Program-made: the position numbers and the translations under genes
In this document: positions 39,606 through 50,333 of the stretch, piece after piece
Layout: every line of letters begins with the position of its first letter
Numbering within the stretch: position 1 is the stretch's first letter
The notes under the pieces: generated by a model
What the model saw: only the letters and a program-made list of their open reading frames with translations
What the model was told of the DNA's origin: nothing
Databases searched by the model: none
DNA from: Haematobia irritans
Lineage: Eukaryota; Arthropoda; Insecta; Diptera; Muscidae
NCBI RefSeq assembly: GCF_050003625.1
Contig: NC_134398.1
Span: forward strand, 108,012,105 to 108,076,104
Direction of reading: 5' to 3'
DNA length: 64,000 bases

Positions 39606-39996
39606 CCAGTACGTTCCTAATTTCAAATTGCCCGCATGTTGATAAATGTTAATGCTGTTTTATGTCACCAAAAGGAACGGAATAGAATTATCAATGCAAA
39701 AGTGTTTACTAATAATGTTTAAGATATTTAAGTTTTGTTGTTTGTTTTTTGTTCTTATTTGTTGATATGTTTAATAAGATTATTATTTATCAATTGGTAT
39801 TGTAGTATATTATGTAGTGTATTATTATATATTTGATTTTTATGAAAATGAATAAATTATACGAAATTCATAGAATTTTCGATTTGACTTTCAATTTGAT
39901 GTGGATATATCATTCATACAAATTTTGGTTGAAAAGTATTTGCAACGATGTTCATTTTGAATTTGACTCGCATCGAAAATTGTTTGACAAATTATT

Positions 39997-40736
39997 CACC
40001 CTTATTCCTGAAGTCACCCTCGCCGTCGCTTTTTGTCGCTTTTCGTCAGTCGCCACTAATTGGTATTCCGTTCGTCGATATATTCTGCTATCGAAGAAAA
40101 TCGGTATTCCTGGTGTCGCTTTTTGTCATAGAAAAGAACAATGTACAATTAAAGTAAACGTGTTGATTTTCAATTCCATTTATTTTTAATAGAAATCCTT
40201 CAAGACCAATATATTTTATTTAGCATCAAACTTAGGTAACAATTGTGTCGAACTTTGAATGATCCTTGGTCACATATCTAAATCATTTCCCGAGTCAACA
40301 TTGGATTACCAACAAACAGCATTAAACGCAAATAATTAAAAGTCATTTTTGCACATCAGCTGATTGTTTTCTTTCATGATGATCCTGTACCATTGATCTC
40401 AGCGTCGTCGCCATTTTTGAAGTTTTGGAAGCTTTAACTGTCCTCGAATATATATCCACACTTTTTCCGCGTCAAATTAAATATTTTTTCTTGATTTTCC
40501 GACTTAGAATTGCGCCAGAAATAAAAATATTTTAAACCGAAAAAAGTAAAATTATTTTTTGCCATCAGCTGATTGTTTTCTAGTGATATCGGCCTTTTAT
40601 TACCGAGTATTGTAATTGGTACAAAGAATAATCGTCGTCGTCGCCGTCGCTACTTCGCAGGAATACCAAATGAATGACGAGGCGACTTAAAAGCGACAGA
40701 TGACAAAAAGCGACGGCGACTTCAGGAATAAGGGTG
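39997..40736. mobile_element. GCGAC-rich MITE with long TIRs (U6)
   Basis: The ends CACCCTTATTCCTGAAGTC and GACTTCAGGAATAAGGGTG are exact inverted repeats. They extend imperfectly to about 60 bp through CGCCGTCGCTTTTTGTCGC. The inserted copy splits the X text GACAAATTATTGAGTAGC at TTA/TT, so the target duplication is TA or ATT (ambiguous from this copy). About 740 bp. Short open frames run into it from X but encode nothing recognisable. The TIR is GC-rich in an AT-rich setting. Confidence 0.8.
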
Positions 40737-40738
40737 AT

Positions 40739-41125
40739 TAGCAGATATTTTCAAACACAAAAAACTTGTAAAGTTCGCAAAGAAATATCTGGTTTGCAAG
40801 CCATATGTTCCTGTGGCTTGAAAAGCAGCATTTTCATAGCTTCCGGGACTGTCAACCAAGAAATTTACGTGAACGAGTGTTTAAATAAACGTCTGCTGCC
40901 TTTCCTGAAGAACCACGTTTGTTCTTACTGTTTTGGCAGGATTTGGCATCTCGCCATTACGGTAAAAATGCCATGGAGTGGTACGCCGCCAACAACGTGC
41001 AGTTGGTTCCCAAGGACAAGAACCCTCCCAACACGCCAGAGCTCCGCCCAATTGAGAAATACTGGGCTATTGTCAAGCGGAACCTAAAGAAGACCAAAAA
41101 ACTGATAAGGACGAGCAGCGGTTCA
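40739..41125 (+). pseudogene. Mariner-family (D37E) transposase fragment (U6)
   Basis: IS630-Tc1-mariner DDE transposase, C-terminal half. Reading across one frameshift gives KFAKKYLV, QAICSCGLKSSIFIASGTVN, EIYVNECLNKRLLPF, then QDLASRHYGKNAMEWY and PELRPIEKYWAIVKRNLK. The second catalytic Asp (codon at 40940) and the Glu (codon at 41054) have 37 residues between them, the DD37E signature. The first Asp and the DNA-binding domain are missing. The 3' end is fused to gypsy RT within the shared text TTCAAGGACTTT. Confidence 0.82.
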
Positions 41126-41383
41126 AGGACTTTGTCGTCCTTCAAAAAGTTGTTGATCTAGTCCACTACCAATGGTTCCCAAGAAAAATGGAGACTGGAG
41201 ACCATGTGGGGACTACAGACGCCTCAACGCACAAACATTTCCTGACCGATACACAGTACCCCACATACAATACTTTGGTCATGGTCTAACCGGAAAAACA
41301 ATATTTTCCAAAATAAACCTGATTCGGGCGTATAATCAATACCAATGGCACCAGAGGATATTCCAAAAACAGCAATAATAACA
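41120..41383 (+). pseudogene. Gypsy RT segment with CGDYRRLNA kept (U6)
   Basis: [40 protein letters not shown] and [14 protein letters not shown] are open in one frame. This is the conserved RT finger region that lacks ~50 bp in U0-U5. No YxDD; cut at the X left end. Confidence 0.8.
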
Positions 41384-42816
41384 CCCCAATAAACACAGGA
41401 TGAGCGTTTTTCAAATTCAACAACTTTCCAGTTTGAGGGTATATAATTTTCAACATAAATTCAACTTGACTTGAAACAGCTCATCTTCAATATATTGCGA
41501 ATTATTCCAATTTGCCAAAATGTTGTAAAATTTTAGACAAATAACTGAATTTACTCCAAATAGTTTATAATAATAGGCAAGTGAAAATAAAAAACATTAA
41601 GGAACTAACTAAATGTATATCTCTTTGCAGAAAACTAAAATTATGGATTCTACGTTCTTGAAAACATTAAAAAGCTGACCGATGAATAAATGTTGGACAC
41701 TTGGCTGTGACTGTTTAGTTTATAATAATTGGTAAGTCAAGATGAAACATTAAATCAAAATTTTAGAGAAGTCACTAAATTTAAATCTTTTTGCAGAAAA
41801 CTAAAATCTTTGGATGCTACATTCTTGCAAACATTAAGAAAGCTGACCAATGAAAAATGAGTGGCTTATCGACAAGAAAAAGTTTCCAGAAACCTTTCAA
41901 AGTGCAACCAATTAAATTTGTTAAAAACAACCAATTGTTAAAATCAACAACTTCTGGATGAAAATGTGCATCACATCGTCACTTTAATTTACATCCTATT
42001 ATCAGTTTAAAATGTATATTTTGGAAATTCCTTCTGCAAGGAATCTATTCTAACACGCGGTCAAACACGTTCTAACTTAAAATTTTAATGCTGTTTGACA
42101 TGACACCAACAGGAAGGAAATCGAATTATCAATGCAAAAGTGTTTACTAATAATGTTTAAGATATTTAAAGTCTTGTTGATATTATTTATCAACTGGTAT
42201 TGTAGTGTAGTGTATTATTATATATTTTATTTTGATGAAAATGAATGAATTATACAAAATTCATAGAATTTTGGCTTTGAATTTCAATTTGAAGTGGGGA
42301 TATCATTCCTACAAATTTAGGTTGAAAAGTATTTGCAACGATGTTAGTTTCGAATTTGACTCGCATCGAAAATTGGTTGACAAATTATTGAGTAGCGATG
42401 CATTTCAATTTGAGGATAACACTTGAGATATTATTGCTAATGTGTTGAATTTCACTGTTGAGGGTAATGTCTATTTTTTGTTGAGAACGCGATTTTCTCA
42501 AGAACTTCTCAACTTGAATATTACCCTAATCCTTGAAAAAAATGTTTGAACAATTGTTGAAATTTAGCATTTTTCAAACGTTTGTGTTTATTGGGTTAAA
42601 ATTAAATTTAGTTTGAAAGTTGTTGCTACTATATTGAGAAATTGTTGCTTGTAAAAATTGTTGTGTTGAATTCTACTGTTGAGGGTAATGTCTGTTTTTT
42701 GTTGAGAACGCGATTTTCACAACAATTTTCCTAATTGAATTCTAAGATAATTCTTTGAACAAATGTTTGAAAGCGTATTGAATATAAGCATTTTTCCAAT
42801 GCTTGTGTTTATTGGG
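41384..42816 (+). mobile_element. Element X, full-length copy (U6)
   Basis: TIR ends present, two terminal repeats, duplicated intron-like block (second block with GTTTAGTTTATAATAATTGG instead of GCTTCAAATAG). Confidence 0.65.
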
Positions 42817-43757
42817 GTTTTTTGATAATAAATAATATGTATATTATGAAATAATAGAAAAGCCTTGGATTTGGATCGAGTCAGAATCATCCTTTGAATC
42901 GAACTAGCCCGGGTTAGCTAGCATACAATAACGCTATGCAGATTTCCGGTAAATCGGATAACATTGATTAGCATGAACGATTATGTTATCGGAATTTATT
43001 AATCGATTTTATTGTAATTTGCGCCTATTCATATCGTTTCTCGACTTTGTTATTCTTCTTAGGTCATATTATTTGTGTTTTTAACAAACAGTGTTGACCT
43101 ATTCAATCAGAAATTGGTGATAATGGCATTTTATGGCGGTTTTTGATAATAACTAAAATGTGTGTGGGTATAATAGAATAGCATTGTTTGAGAATCAGAT
43201 GACCACAACTAGCCCTCGATCCCAAATCGTCAATATGGATGGAATCAGAATCACCCTTTGAATCGATCTAGCCATGACTGTACGTCCGATCTTCATGAAT
43301 TTAGCTGGATAGGTTGTTCTTTTACAGTAGAAGAACGTAGAGAAGTTACTCATATCGTAACTTCGGATTTGTTATACTTCGTTGGTCATATTCTTTGTGT
43401 TTTAACAAACAGTGTTGATGCCTCCAATCAGAAATTGGTGAAAATGACATTTTATGACGTTATTGATAATAAGTAATATATGTGTTATGTAATAACAGAA
43501 CATCGTTGTTTGAGAATGTGATGACCATAACTAAGACCTGGATCCCAAATTGTTAATATGCATCGATTCAGATCATCCTTTGAATCGATCTAGCACTTGT
43601 TGTCCGTCCGTCGCTCTTTTATACTCAAAGTCCATATTCAAATGACATAAGTCGCAACTTTTAACGGGTCTTCTTGACTTGGGCTGGATAGGATATTCTT
43701 TTAGCATAGATTTTCTTATCAGATAATTTTATAATTGGTGGCCCCGTACCTTTTCAA

Positions 43758-43874
43758 TTGTCACGAAGAACAACAAGATCATCATCTGGACCAGCGGTAC
43801 CAAACGAATCAATACCCAACGTTGAATTCCTCACAACAACCCCAACAATGAGCGCTGTAAAACTACCAAAATTT
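43758..43874 (+). pseudogene. Gypsy gag short piece (U7)
   Basis: Same as 39489-39605, after LTR end text and TGGTGGCCCCGTACC (PBS-like, one base changed). Confidence 0.7.
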
Positions 43875-44266
43875 CCAGTACGTTCCTAATTTCAAATTGC
43901 CCGCATGTTGATAAATGTTAATGCTGTTTTATGTCACCAAAAGGAACGGAATAGAATTATCAATGCAAAAGTGTTTACTAATAATGTTTAAGATATTTAA
44001 GTTTTGTTGTTTGTTTTTTTGTTCTTATTTGTTGATATGTTTAATAAGATTATTATTTATCAATTGGTATTGTATTGTATTATGTAGTGTATTATTATAT
44101 ATTTGATTTTTATGAAAATGAATAAATTATACGAAATTCATAGAATTTTCGATATGACTTTCAATTTGATGTGGATATATCATTCATACAAATTTTGGTT
44201 GAAAAGTATTTGCAACGATGTTAATTTTGAATTTGACTCGCATCGAAAATTGTTTGACAAATTATT

Positions 44267-44903
44267 CACCCTTATTCCTGAAGTCGCCCTCGCCGTCGCT
44301 TTTTGTCGCTTTTCGTCAGTCGCCACTAATTGGTATTCCGTTCGTCGATATATTCTGCTATCGAAGAAAATCGGTATTCCTGGTGTCGCTTTTTGTCATA
44401 GAAAAGAACACTGTACAATTAAAGTAAACGTGTTGATTTTCAATTACATTTATTTTTAATAGAAATCCTTCAAGACCAATATATTTTATTTAGCATCAAA
44501 CTTAGGTAACAATTGTGTCGAACTTTGCCATTTTTCAGTCATTTTTGCACATCAGCTGATTGTTTTCTTTTATGATGATCCAGTGATCTCAGTGTCGTCG
44601 CCATTTTTGTAGTTTTGGAATATATATCCACACTTTTTCCGCGTCAAATTAAACATTTTTTCTTGATTTTCCGACTTAGATTGCGTCGAAATAAAAATAT
44701 TTTAAACCGAAAAAATTAAAATACTTTTTTTGCACATCAGCTGATTGTTTTCTAGTGATATAAGCCTTTTATTACCGAGTTAAAAAAAATAATCGTCGCC
44801 GTCGCCACTTCGCAGGAATACCAAATGAATGACGAGGTGACTTAAAAGCGACAGACGACAAAAAGCGACGGCGAGAGCGAGGGCGACTTCAGGAATAAGG
44901 GTG
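44267..44903. mobile_element. GCGAC-rich MITE (U7, shorter form)
   Basis: Same TIRs as in U6, with the 3' TIR extended (GCGACGGCGAGAGCGAGGGC). About 100 bp of the middle is missing compared with U6. Same target position in X. Confidence 0.8.
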
Positions 44904-44905
44904 AT

Positions 44906-45482
44906 TAGCAGATATTTTCAAGCACATAAAACTTGTAAAGTTCGCAAAGAAATATCTGGTTTGCAAGCCATCATTTTCATAGCTTCCGGGACTGTCAACC
45001 AAGAAATTTACGTGAACGAGTGTTTAAATAAACGTCTGCTGCCTTTCCTGAAGAACGACGGTTGTTCCCTACTATTTTGGCGGGATTTGGCATCTTGCCA
45101 TTTCTGTAAAAATGCCATGGAGTGGTACGCCGCCAACAACGTGCAGTTGGTTCCCAAGGACAAGAAACCTCCCAACATGCCAGAGCTCCGCCTAATTGAG
45201 AAATACTGGGCTATTGTCAAGCGGAACCTAAAGAAGACCAAAAACTGCTAAGGACGAGCAGCAGTTCAAGACTTTCTGCGGCGAAGTAGGTGGCTGTACA
45301 AAATCTGGTGGCAAGTGTCAAGCGTGAGGTCCGGATTTGGAAAAGCGAAACCCTAACTGAATATTTTTCCTGAATTTTATACTAATTGAACTTGAAAAAG
45401 AAATTTAATTTGATTTTTTAAATAAACGATTTCACCGATTAACACGATTTGACTTGACCAAATTTTGACCGCATCACCCTTA
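44906..45482 (+). pseudogene. D37E mariner-family fragment with 3' end (U7)
   Basis: QAIIFIASGTVNQEIYVNEC, FWRDLASCHFCKNAMEWYAA, then PELRLIEKYWAIVKRNLK, with Asp codon 45084 and Glu codon 45198 (37 residues between). The expected Pro after LR is Leu here. After the frame ends come DEQQFKTF-like remains, an AT-rich tail and TTGACCAAATTTTGACCGCA then TCACCCTTA at 45482, probably the 3' TIR. The N-terminal half is missing. Confidence 0.82.
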
Positions 45483-45547
45483 AGGTCGCGACAACAATTT
45501 ACATCAAATGGCTTGAAGCCATTAGCTTTTTTCACGTAAGTTAATCA

Positions 45548-46810
45548 AAACTCAAAAAAGTATTCAACATATGATATAGAATTTTTGGCCGCATACATCG
45601 TTGTAAAATATTATCGCTACATGCTAGAAAGCCGTGAATTCATAATATATACCGACCACAAACCACTCACTTTCGCCTTCACGAAATCTTCAGAAAATGC
45701 CCCCCCTCGACGGATCCGTCAATTGGATTTTCTAACCCAATTCACTTCTGATATAAGGCACATAAAAGGAAAAGAAAACATAGTAGCGGACACACTATAT
45801 AGAGTAGCTACAATCAACCTTCCATCGCTTATAGATTTAGAAAAAATAACTGAAAGTCAAGATACTGGCTGTGAGTTATAACAACTCCTAAATGATAGCC
45901 AGTCAACCTCCTTAGTCCTGAACCCGGTTCCAAATCTTTCAGATAAAAAGAACATTTACTGTGATTTTTCTTGCGACATCGCCAGACCATATGTCCAAAA
46001 GGAACTACGCCGTGCAATTTTCTATTCAATTCACAAATTGTTACACACAGGTGCTAAATCGACAATTGCTATGATAAAGAAACGATTCGTTCAACAATGT
46101 TTGACATGTCAACGTTCCAAAGTACATTGGCATACATGAAGTCAACCAGGTAACCACTTCTCGTTTCACTCATATTCATATTGACATCGTTGTTCCATTT
46201 CCTTCATCATGTGGAATGTCATATATACTTACATGTATAGATTGTTTTTCAAGATGGCCAGAAGGTTTGCCAATACCAGACATACAAGCAGAAACCGTTG
46301 TCAGAACTTTTTACACAGCCTGGATTGCTATATTTGGAATACCACAACGTATTACTACGGACCAAGGACGACAATTCGAATCTAGTATCTTTAATGAACT
46401 AATGAATCTAATAGGTTGCGAAAGAATTCGTACCACCCCATATCATCATTGCGCTAATGGAATGGTAGAACGATTCCACAGGATTTTAAAAGCCGCAATA
46501 ATTTGTCATAATACAACCACTTGGAAGAATGTGTGATTTTACTTGGGTTGCGAACTTGTTTAGGAAGTTAAGACAACTGTACGCCATCAGATCTTTTGTT
46601 TACGGAGGAACTGTGAGAATCCCAGGAGATTTGTTGGTACCAACGTTGGGGCACGAGGCCAACGAATGAATTCATATTACAATTAAAAACAGACATGCAA
46701 GCAAAACTCACAAACACCATACAGCCAGTATAAGCGGTAAAGAAAAAACAATTTCAATCGATCGAGTCAAGCCTGTATATATCCCAAATAGTTGTGCGTC
46801 AGTCCAAATA
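45548..46810 (+). pseudogene. Gypsy RNase H-integrase region (U7)
   Basis: RNase H part: EFLAAYIVVKYYRYMLESRE, IYTDHKPLTFAF, RQLDFLTQFTSDIRHIKGKE, NIVADTLYRV (TDHKPL and the ADTLYR end are conserved blocks). A stop follows CEL at ~45879. Integrase: zinc-binding region IHKLLHTG...CLTCQRSK, then a stop near 46138. The catalytic core is open from 46216 to 46536, with Asp at 46240 (CIDCFSRWPE), Asp at 46360 (TTDQGRQFES) and Glu at 46468 (NGMVERFHR). That is 39 and 35 residues apart, the normal D-D35-E layout. After a frameshift it continues ILLGLRT..., ending SIDRVKPVYIPNS. All motifs of the core are intact, but stops on both sides make it a remnant. Confidence 0.85.
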
Positions 46811-46839
46811 GGTTAACCACTTTCAACTTCATTGGATGG

Positions 46840-46985
46840 GGGACCCACATACTACATGGTTAAATATCGAGTAGGTATTGAAATAAGAATTGTGACAACT
46901 AAAAAATAAATGTTCATTCTGTACATTTTTCAACTTCAGCAGTTTAATAAAATAATAATTAAAATTTTCTTATCAGATAATTATA
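46840..46985 (+). other. Putative gypsy 3' LTR remnant (U7)
   Basis: It follows the end of integrase and a purine run GGATGGGGGA (46835-46844, PPT-like). Text from CTACATGGTTAAATATCGAG to CTTATCAGATAATTATAT matches the pre-gag segments in U0-U5. Limits are approximate. Confidence 0.55.
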
Positions 46986-47034
46986 TACTTATTTGGTCCT
47001 TTTCTTTGTGTTATTAAAAAACAGTTTTGACGTT

Positions 47035-47438
47035 GAGGATAACACTTGAGATATTATTGCTAATGTGTTGAATTCACTGTTGAGGGTAATGTCTATTTTT
47101 TGTTGAGAACGCGATTTTCTCAAGAACTTCTCAACTTTAATATTACCCTAATCCTTTGAAAAATTGTTTGAAAAATTGTTGAAATTTAGCATTTTTCAAA
47201 CGTTTGTGTTTATTGGGTTAAAATTAAATTTAGTTTGAAAGTTGTCGCTACTATGTTGAGAAATTGTTGCTTGTAAAAATCGTTGTGTTGAATTCTACTG
47301 TTGAGGGTAATGTCTGTTTTTTGTTGAGAACGCGATTTTCTCAACAATTTCGCTAATTGAATTCTAAGCTAATTCTTTGAACAAATGTTTGAAAGCGTAT
47401 TGAATATAAGCATTTTTCCAATGCTTGTGTTTATTGGG
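47035..47438 (+). mobile_element. Element X right end only (U7)
   Basis: Starts at GTTGAGGATAACACTTGAG directly after satellite-like TTTTGACG and carries two terminal repeats. It shows a recombination breakpoint inside X. Confidence 0.65.
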
Positions 47439-47536
47439 GGTTTTTGATAATAATATGTATATTATGAAATAATAGAAAATCCTTGGAGTTGGATAAATTC
47501 AGAATCCTCCTTTGAATCGAACTAGCCCGGGTTAGC

Positions 47537-47640
47537 TAGATCGATTAAAAGGGCGATTCTGATTCGATCCATATTGACGATTTGGGATCGAGGGCTAGTT
47601 GTGGTCATCTGATTCTCAAACAATGCTATTCTATTATACC
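47537..47640. repeat. Inverted copy of nearby satellite (U8)
   Basis: The text AGATCGATTAAAAGGGCGAT through CTATTCTATTATACC is the reverse complement of 47848-47946, about 300 bp downstream, with one mismatch seen. The replaced normal text (GCATACAATAACGCTATGCA and the next bases) is missing. Confidence 0.9.
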
Positions 47641-48438
47641 ATTGATTAGCATGAACGATTATGTTATAGGAATTTATTAATCGATTTTATTGTAATCTGC
47701 GCCTATTCATATCGTTTCTCGACATTGTTATTCTTCTTAGGTCATATTATTTGTGTTTTTAACAAACAGTGTTGACCTATTCAATCAGAAATTGGTGATA
47801 ATGGCATTTTATGGCGGTTTTTGATAATAACTAAAATGTGTGTGGGTATAATAGAATAGCATTGTTTGAGAATCAGATGACCACAACTAGCCCTCGATCC
47901 CAAATCGTCAATATGGATCGAATCAGAATCGCCCTTTGAATCGATCTAGCCTTGGCTGTCCGTCCGATCTTCATGAATTTAGCTGGATAGGGTGTTCTTT
48001 TAGAATAGAAGAACGTAGAGAAGTTACTCATATCGTAACTTTGGATTTGTTATACTTCGTTGGCCATATTCTTTGTGTTTTTAACAAACAGTGTTGATGT
48101 CTCCAATCAGAAATTGGTGAAAATGTCATTTTATGACGGTTATTGATAATAAGTAATATATGTGTTATGTAATAATAGAACATCGTTGTTTGAGAATGTG
48201 ATGACCATAACTAAGAACTCGATCCCAAATTGTTAATATGCATCGATTCAGAATCATCCTTTGAATCGATCTAGCACTTGTTGTCCGTCCGTCGCTCTTT
48301 TATACTCAAAGTCCATATTCAAATGACATAAGTCGCAACTTTTAACGGGTCTTCTTGACTTGGGCTGGATAGGATATTCTTTTAGCATAGATTTTCTTAT
48401 CAGATAATTTTATAATTGGTGGTCCCGTACCTTTTCAA

Positions 48439-48555
48439 TTGTCACGAAGAACAACAAGATCATCATCTGGACCAGCGGTACCAAACGAATCAATACCCAA
48501 CGTTGAATTCCTCACAACAACCCCAACAATGAGCGCTGTAAAACTACCAAAATTT
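48439..48555 (+). pseudogene. Gypsy gag short piece (U8)
   Basis: Identical in layout to 39489-39605. Confidence 0.7.
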
Positions 48556-48946
48556 CCAGTACGTTCCTAATTTCAAATTGCCCGCATGTTGATAAATGTT
48601 AATGCTGTTTTATGTCACCAAAAGGAACGGAATAGAATTATCAATGCAAAAGTGTTTACTAATAATGTTTAAGATATTTAAGTTTTGTTGTTTGTTTTTT
48701 GTTCTTATTTGTTGATATGTTTAATAAGATTATTATTTATCAATTGGTATTGTAGTATATTATGTAGTGTATTATTATATATTTGATTTTTATGAAAATG
48801 AATAAATTATACGAAATTCATAGAATTTTCGATTTGACTTTCAATTTGATGTGGATATATCATTCATACAAATTTTGGTTGAAAAGTATTTGCAACGATG
48901 TTCATTTTGAATTTGACTCGCATCGAAAATTGTTTGACAAATTATT

Positions 48947-49686
48947 CACCCTTATTCCTGAAGTCACCCTCGCCGTCGCTTTTTGTCGCTTTTCGTCAGT
49001 CGCCACTAATTGGTATTCCGTTCGTCGATATATTCTGCTATCGAAGAAAATCGGTATTCCTGGTGTCGCTTTTTGTCATAGAAAAGAACAATGTACAATT
49101 AAAGTAAACGTGTTGATTTTCAATTCCATTTATTTTTAATAGAAATCCTTCAAGACCAATATATTTTATTTAGCATCAAACTTAGGTAACAATTGTGTCG
49201 AACTTTGAATGATCCTTGGTCACATATCTAAATCATTTCCCGAGTCAACATTGGATTACCAACAAACAGCATTAAACGCAAATAATTAAAAGTCATTTTT
49301 GCACATCAGCTGATTGTTTTCTTTCATGATGATCCTGTACCATTGATCTCAGCGTCGTCGCCATTTTTGAAGTTTTGGAAGCTTTAACTGTCCTCGAATA
49401 TATATCCACACTTTTTCCGCGTCAAATTAAATATTTTTTCTTGATTTTCCGACTTAGAATTGCGCCAGAAATAAAAATATTTTAAACCGAAAAAAGTAAA
49501 ATTATTTTTTGCCATCAGCTGATTGTTTTCTAGTGATATCGGCCTTTTATTACCGAGTATTGTAATTGGTACAAAGAATAATCGTCGTCGTCGCCGTCGC
49601 TACTTCGCAGGAATACCAAATGAATGACGAGGCGACTTAAAAGCGACAGATGACAAAAAGCGACGGCGACTTCAGGAATAAGGGTG
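48947..49686. mobile_element. GCGAC-rich MITE (U8)
   Basis: A copy of 39997-40736 carried by the 8.95-kb duplication. Confidence 0.8.
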
Positions 49687-49688
49687 AT

Positions 49689-50074
49689 TAGCAGATATTT
49701 TCAAACACAAAAAACTTGTAAAGTTCGCAAAGAAATATCTGGTTTGCAAGCCATATGTTCCTGTGGCTTGAAAAGCAGCATTTTCATAGCTTCCGGAACT
49801 GTCAACCAAGAAATTTACGTGAACGAGTGTTTAAATAAACGTCTGCTGCCTTTCCTGAAGAACCACGTTTGTTCTTACTGTTTTGGCAGGATTTGGCATC
49901 TCGCCATTACGGTAAAAATGCCATGGAGTGGTACGCCGCCAACAACGTGCAGTTGGTTCCCAAGGACAAGAACCCTCCCAACACGCCAGAGCTCCGCCCA
50001 ATTGAGAAATACTGGGCTATTGTTAAGCGGAACCTAAAGAAGACCAAAAAACTGATAAGGACGAGCAGCGGTTC
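49689..50074 (+). pseudogene. D37E mariner-family fragment (U8)
   Basis: A copy of 40739-41125 with the same frameshift and the same fusion to RT. Confidence 0.82.
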
Positions 50075-50333
50075 AAGGACTTTGTCGTCCTTCAAAAAGT
50101 TGTTGATCTAGTCCACTACCAATGGTTCCCAAGAAAAATGGAGACTGGAGACCATGTGGGGACTACAGACGCCTCAACGCACAAACATTTCCTGACCGAT
50201 ACCCAGTACCGCACATACAATACTTTGGTCATGGTCTAACCGGAAAAACAATATTTTCCAAAATAAACCTGATTCGGGCGTATAATCAATACCAATGGCA
50301 CCAGAGGATATTCCAAAAACAGCAATAATAACA
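50070..50333 (+). pseudogene. Gypsy RT segment with CGDYRRLNA (U8)
   Basis: A copy of 41120-41383. It reads DRYPVPHIQ where U6 has DRYTVPHIQ; Pro is the residue I expect in this family. Confidence 0.8.

Larger units (their letters stand above)
38559..42816. repeat. Composite tandem unit U6 (4.26 kb), class C
   Basis: Satellite 38559-39460; short gag piece; X right end 39606-39994 broken by a MITE; mariner-family fragment fused to gypsy RT; X. gag 2, the protease and the dispersed repeat are absent. Repeated almost exactly 8950 bp later as U8. Confidence 0.88.
42817..47438. repeat. Composite tandem unit U7 (4.62 kb), class D
   Basis: Satellite 42817-43735; gag piece; X right end 43875-44264; MITE; longer mariner fragment with its 3' end; gypsy RNase H and integrase; LTR; 50 bp of satellite; X right end 47035-47438. 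Repeated as U9 about 9340 bp later. Confidence 0.87.

Noticed and set aside
40957..41145. Minus-strand frames over the mariner fragment (also at 45008, 49907 and 54348)
   Set aside because: Shadows of the transposase on the plus strand, which has recognisable catalytic residues.
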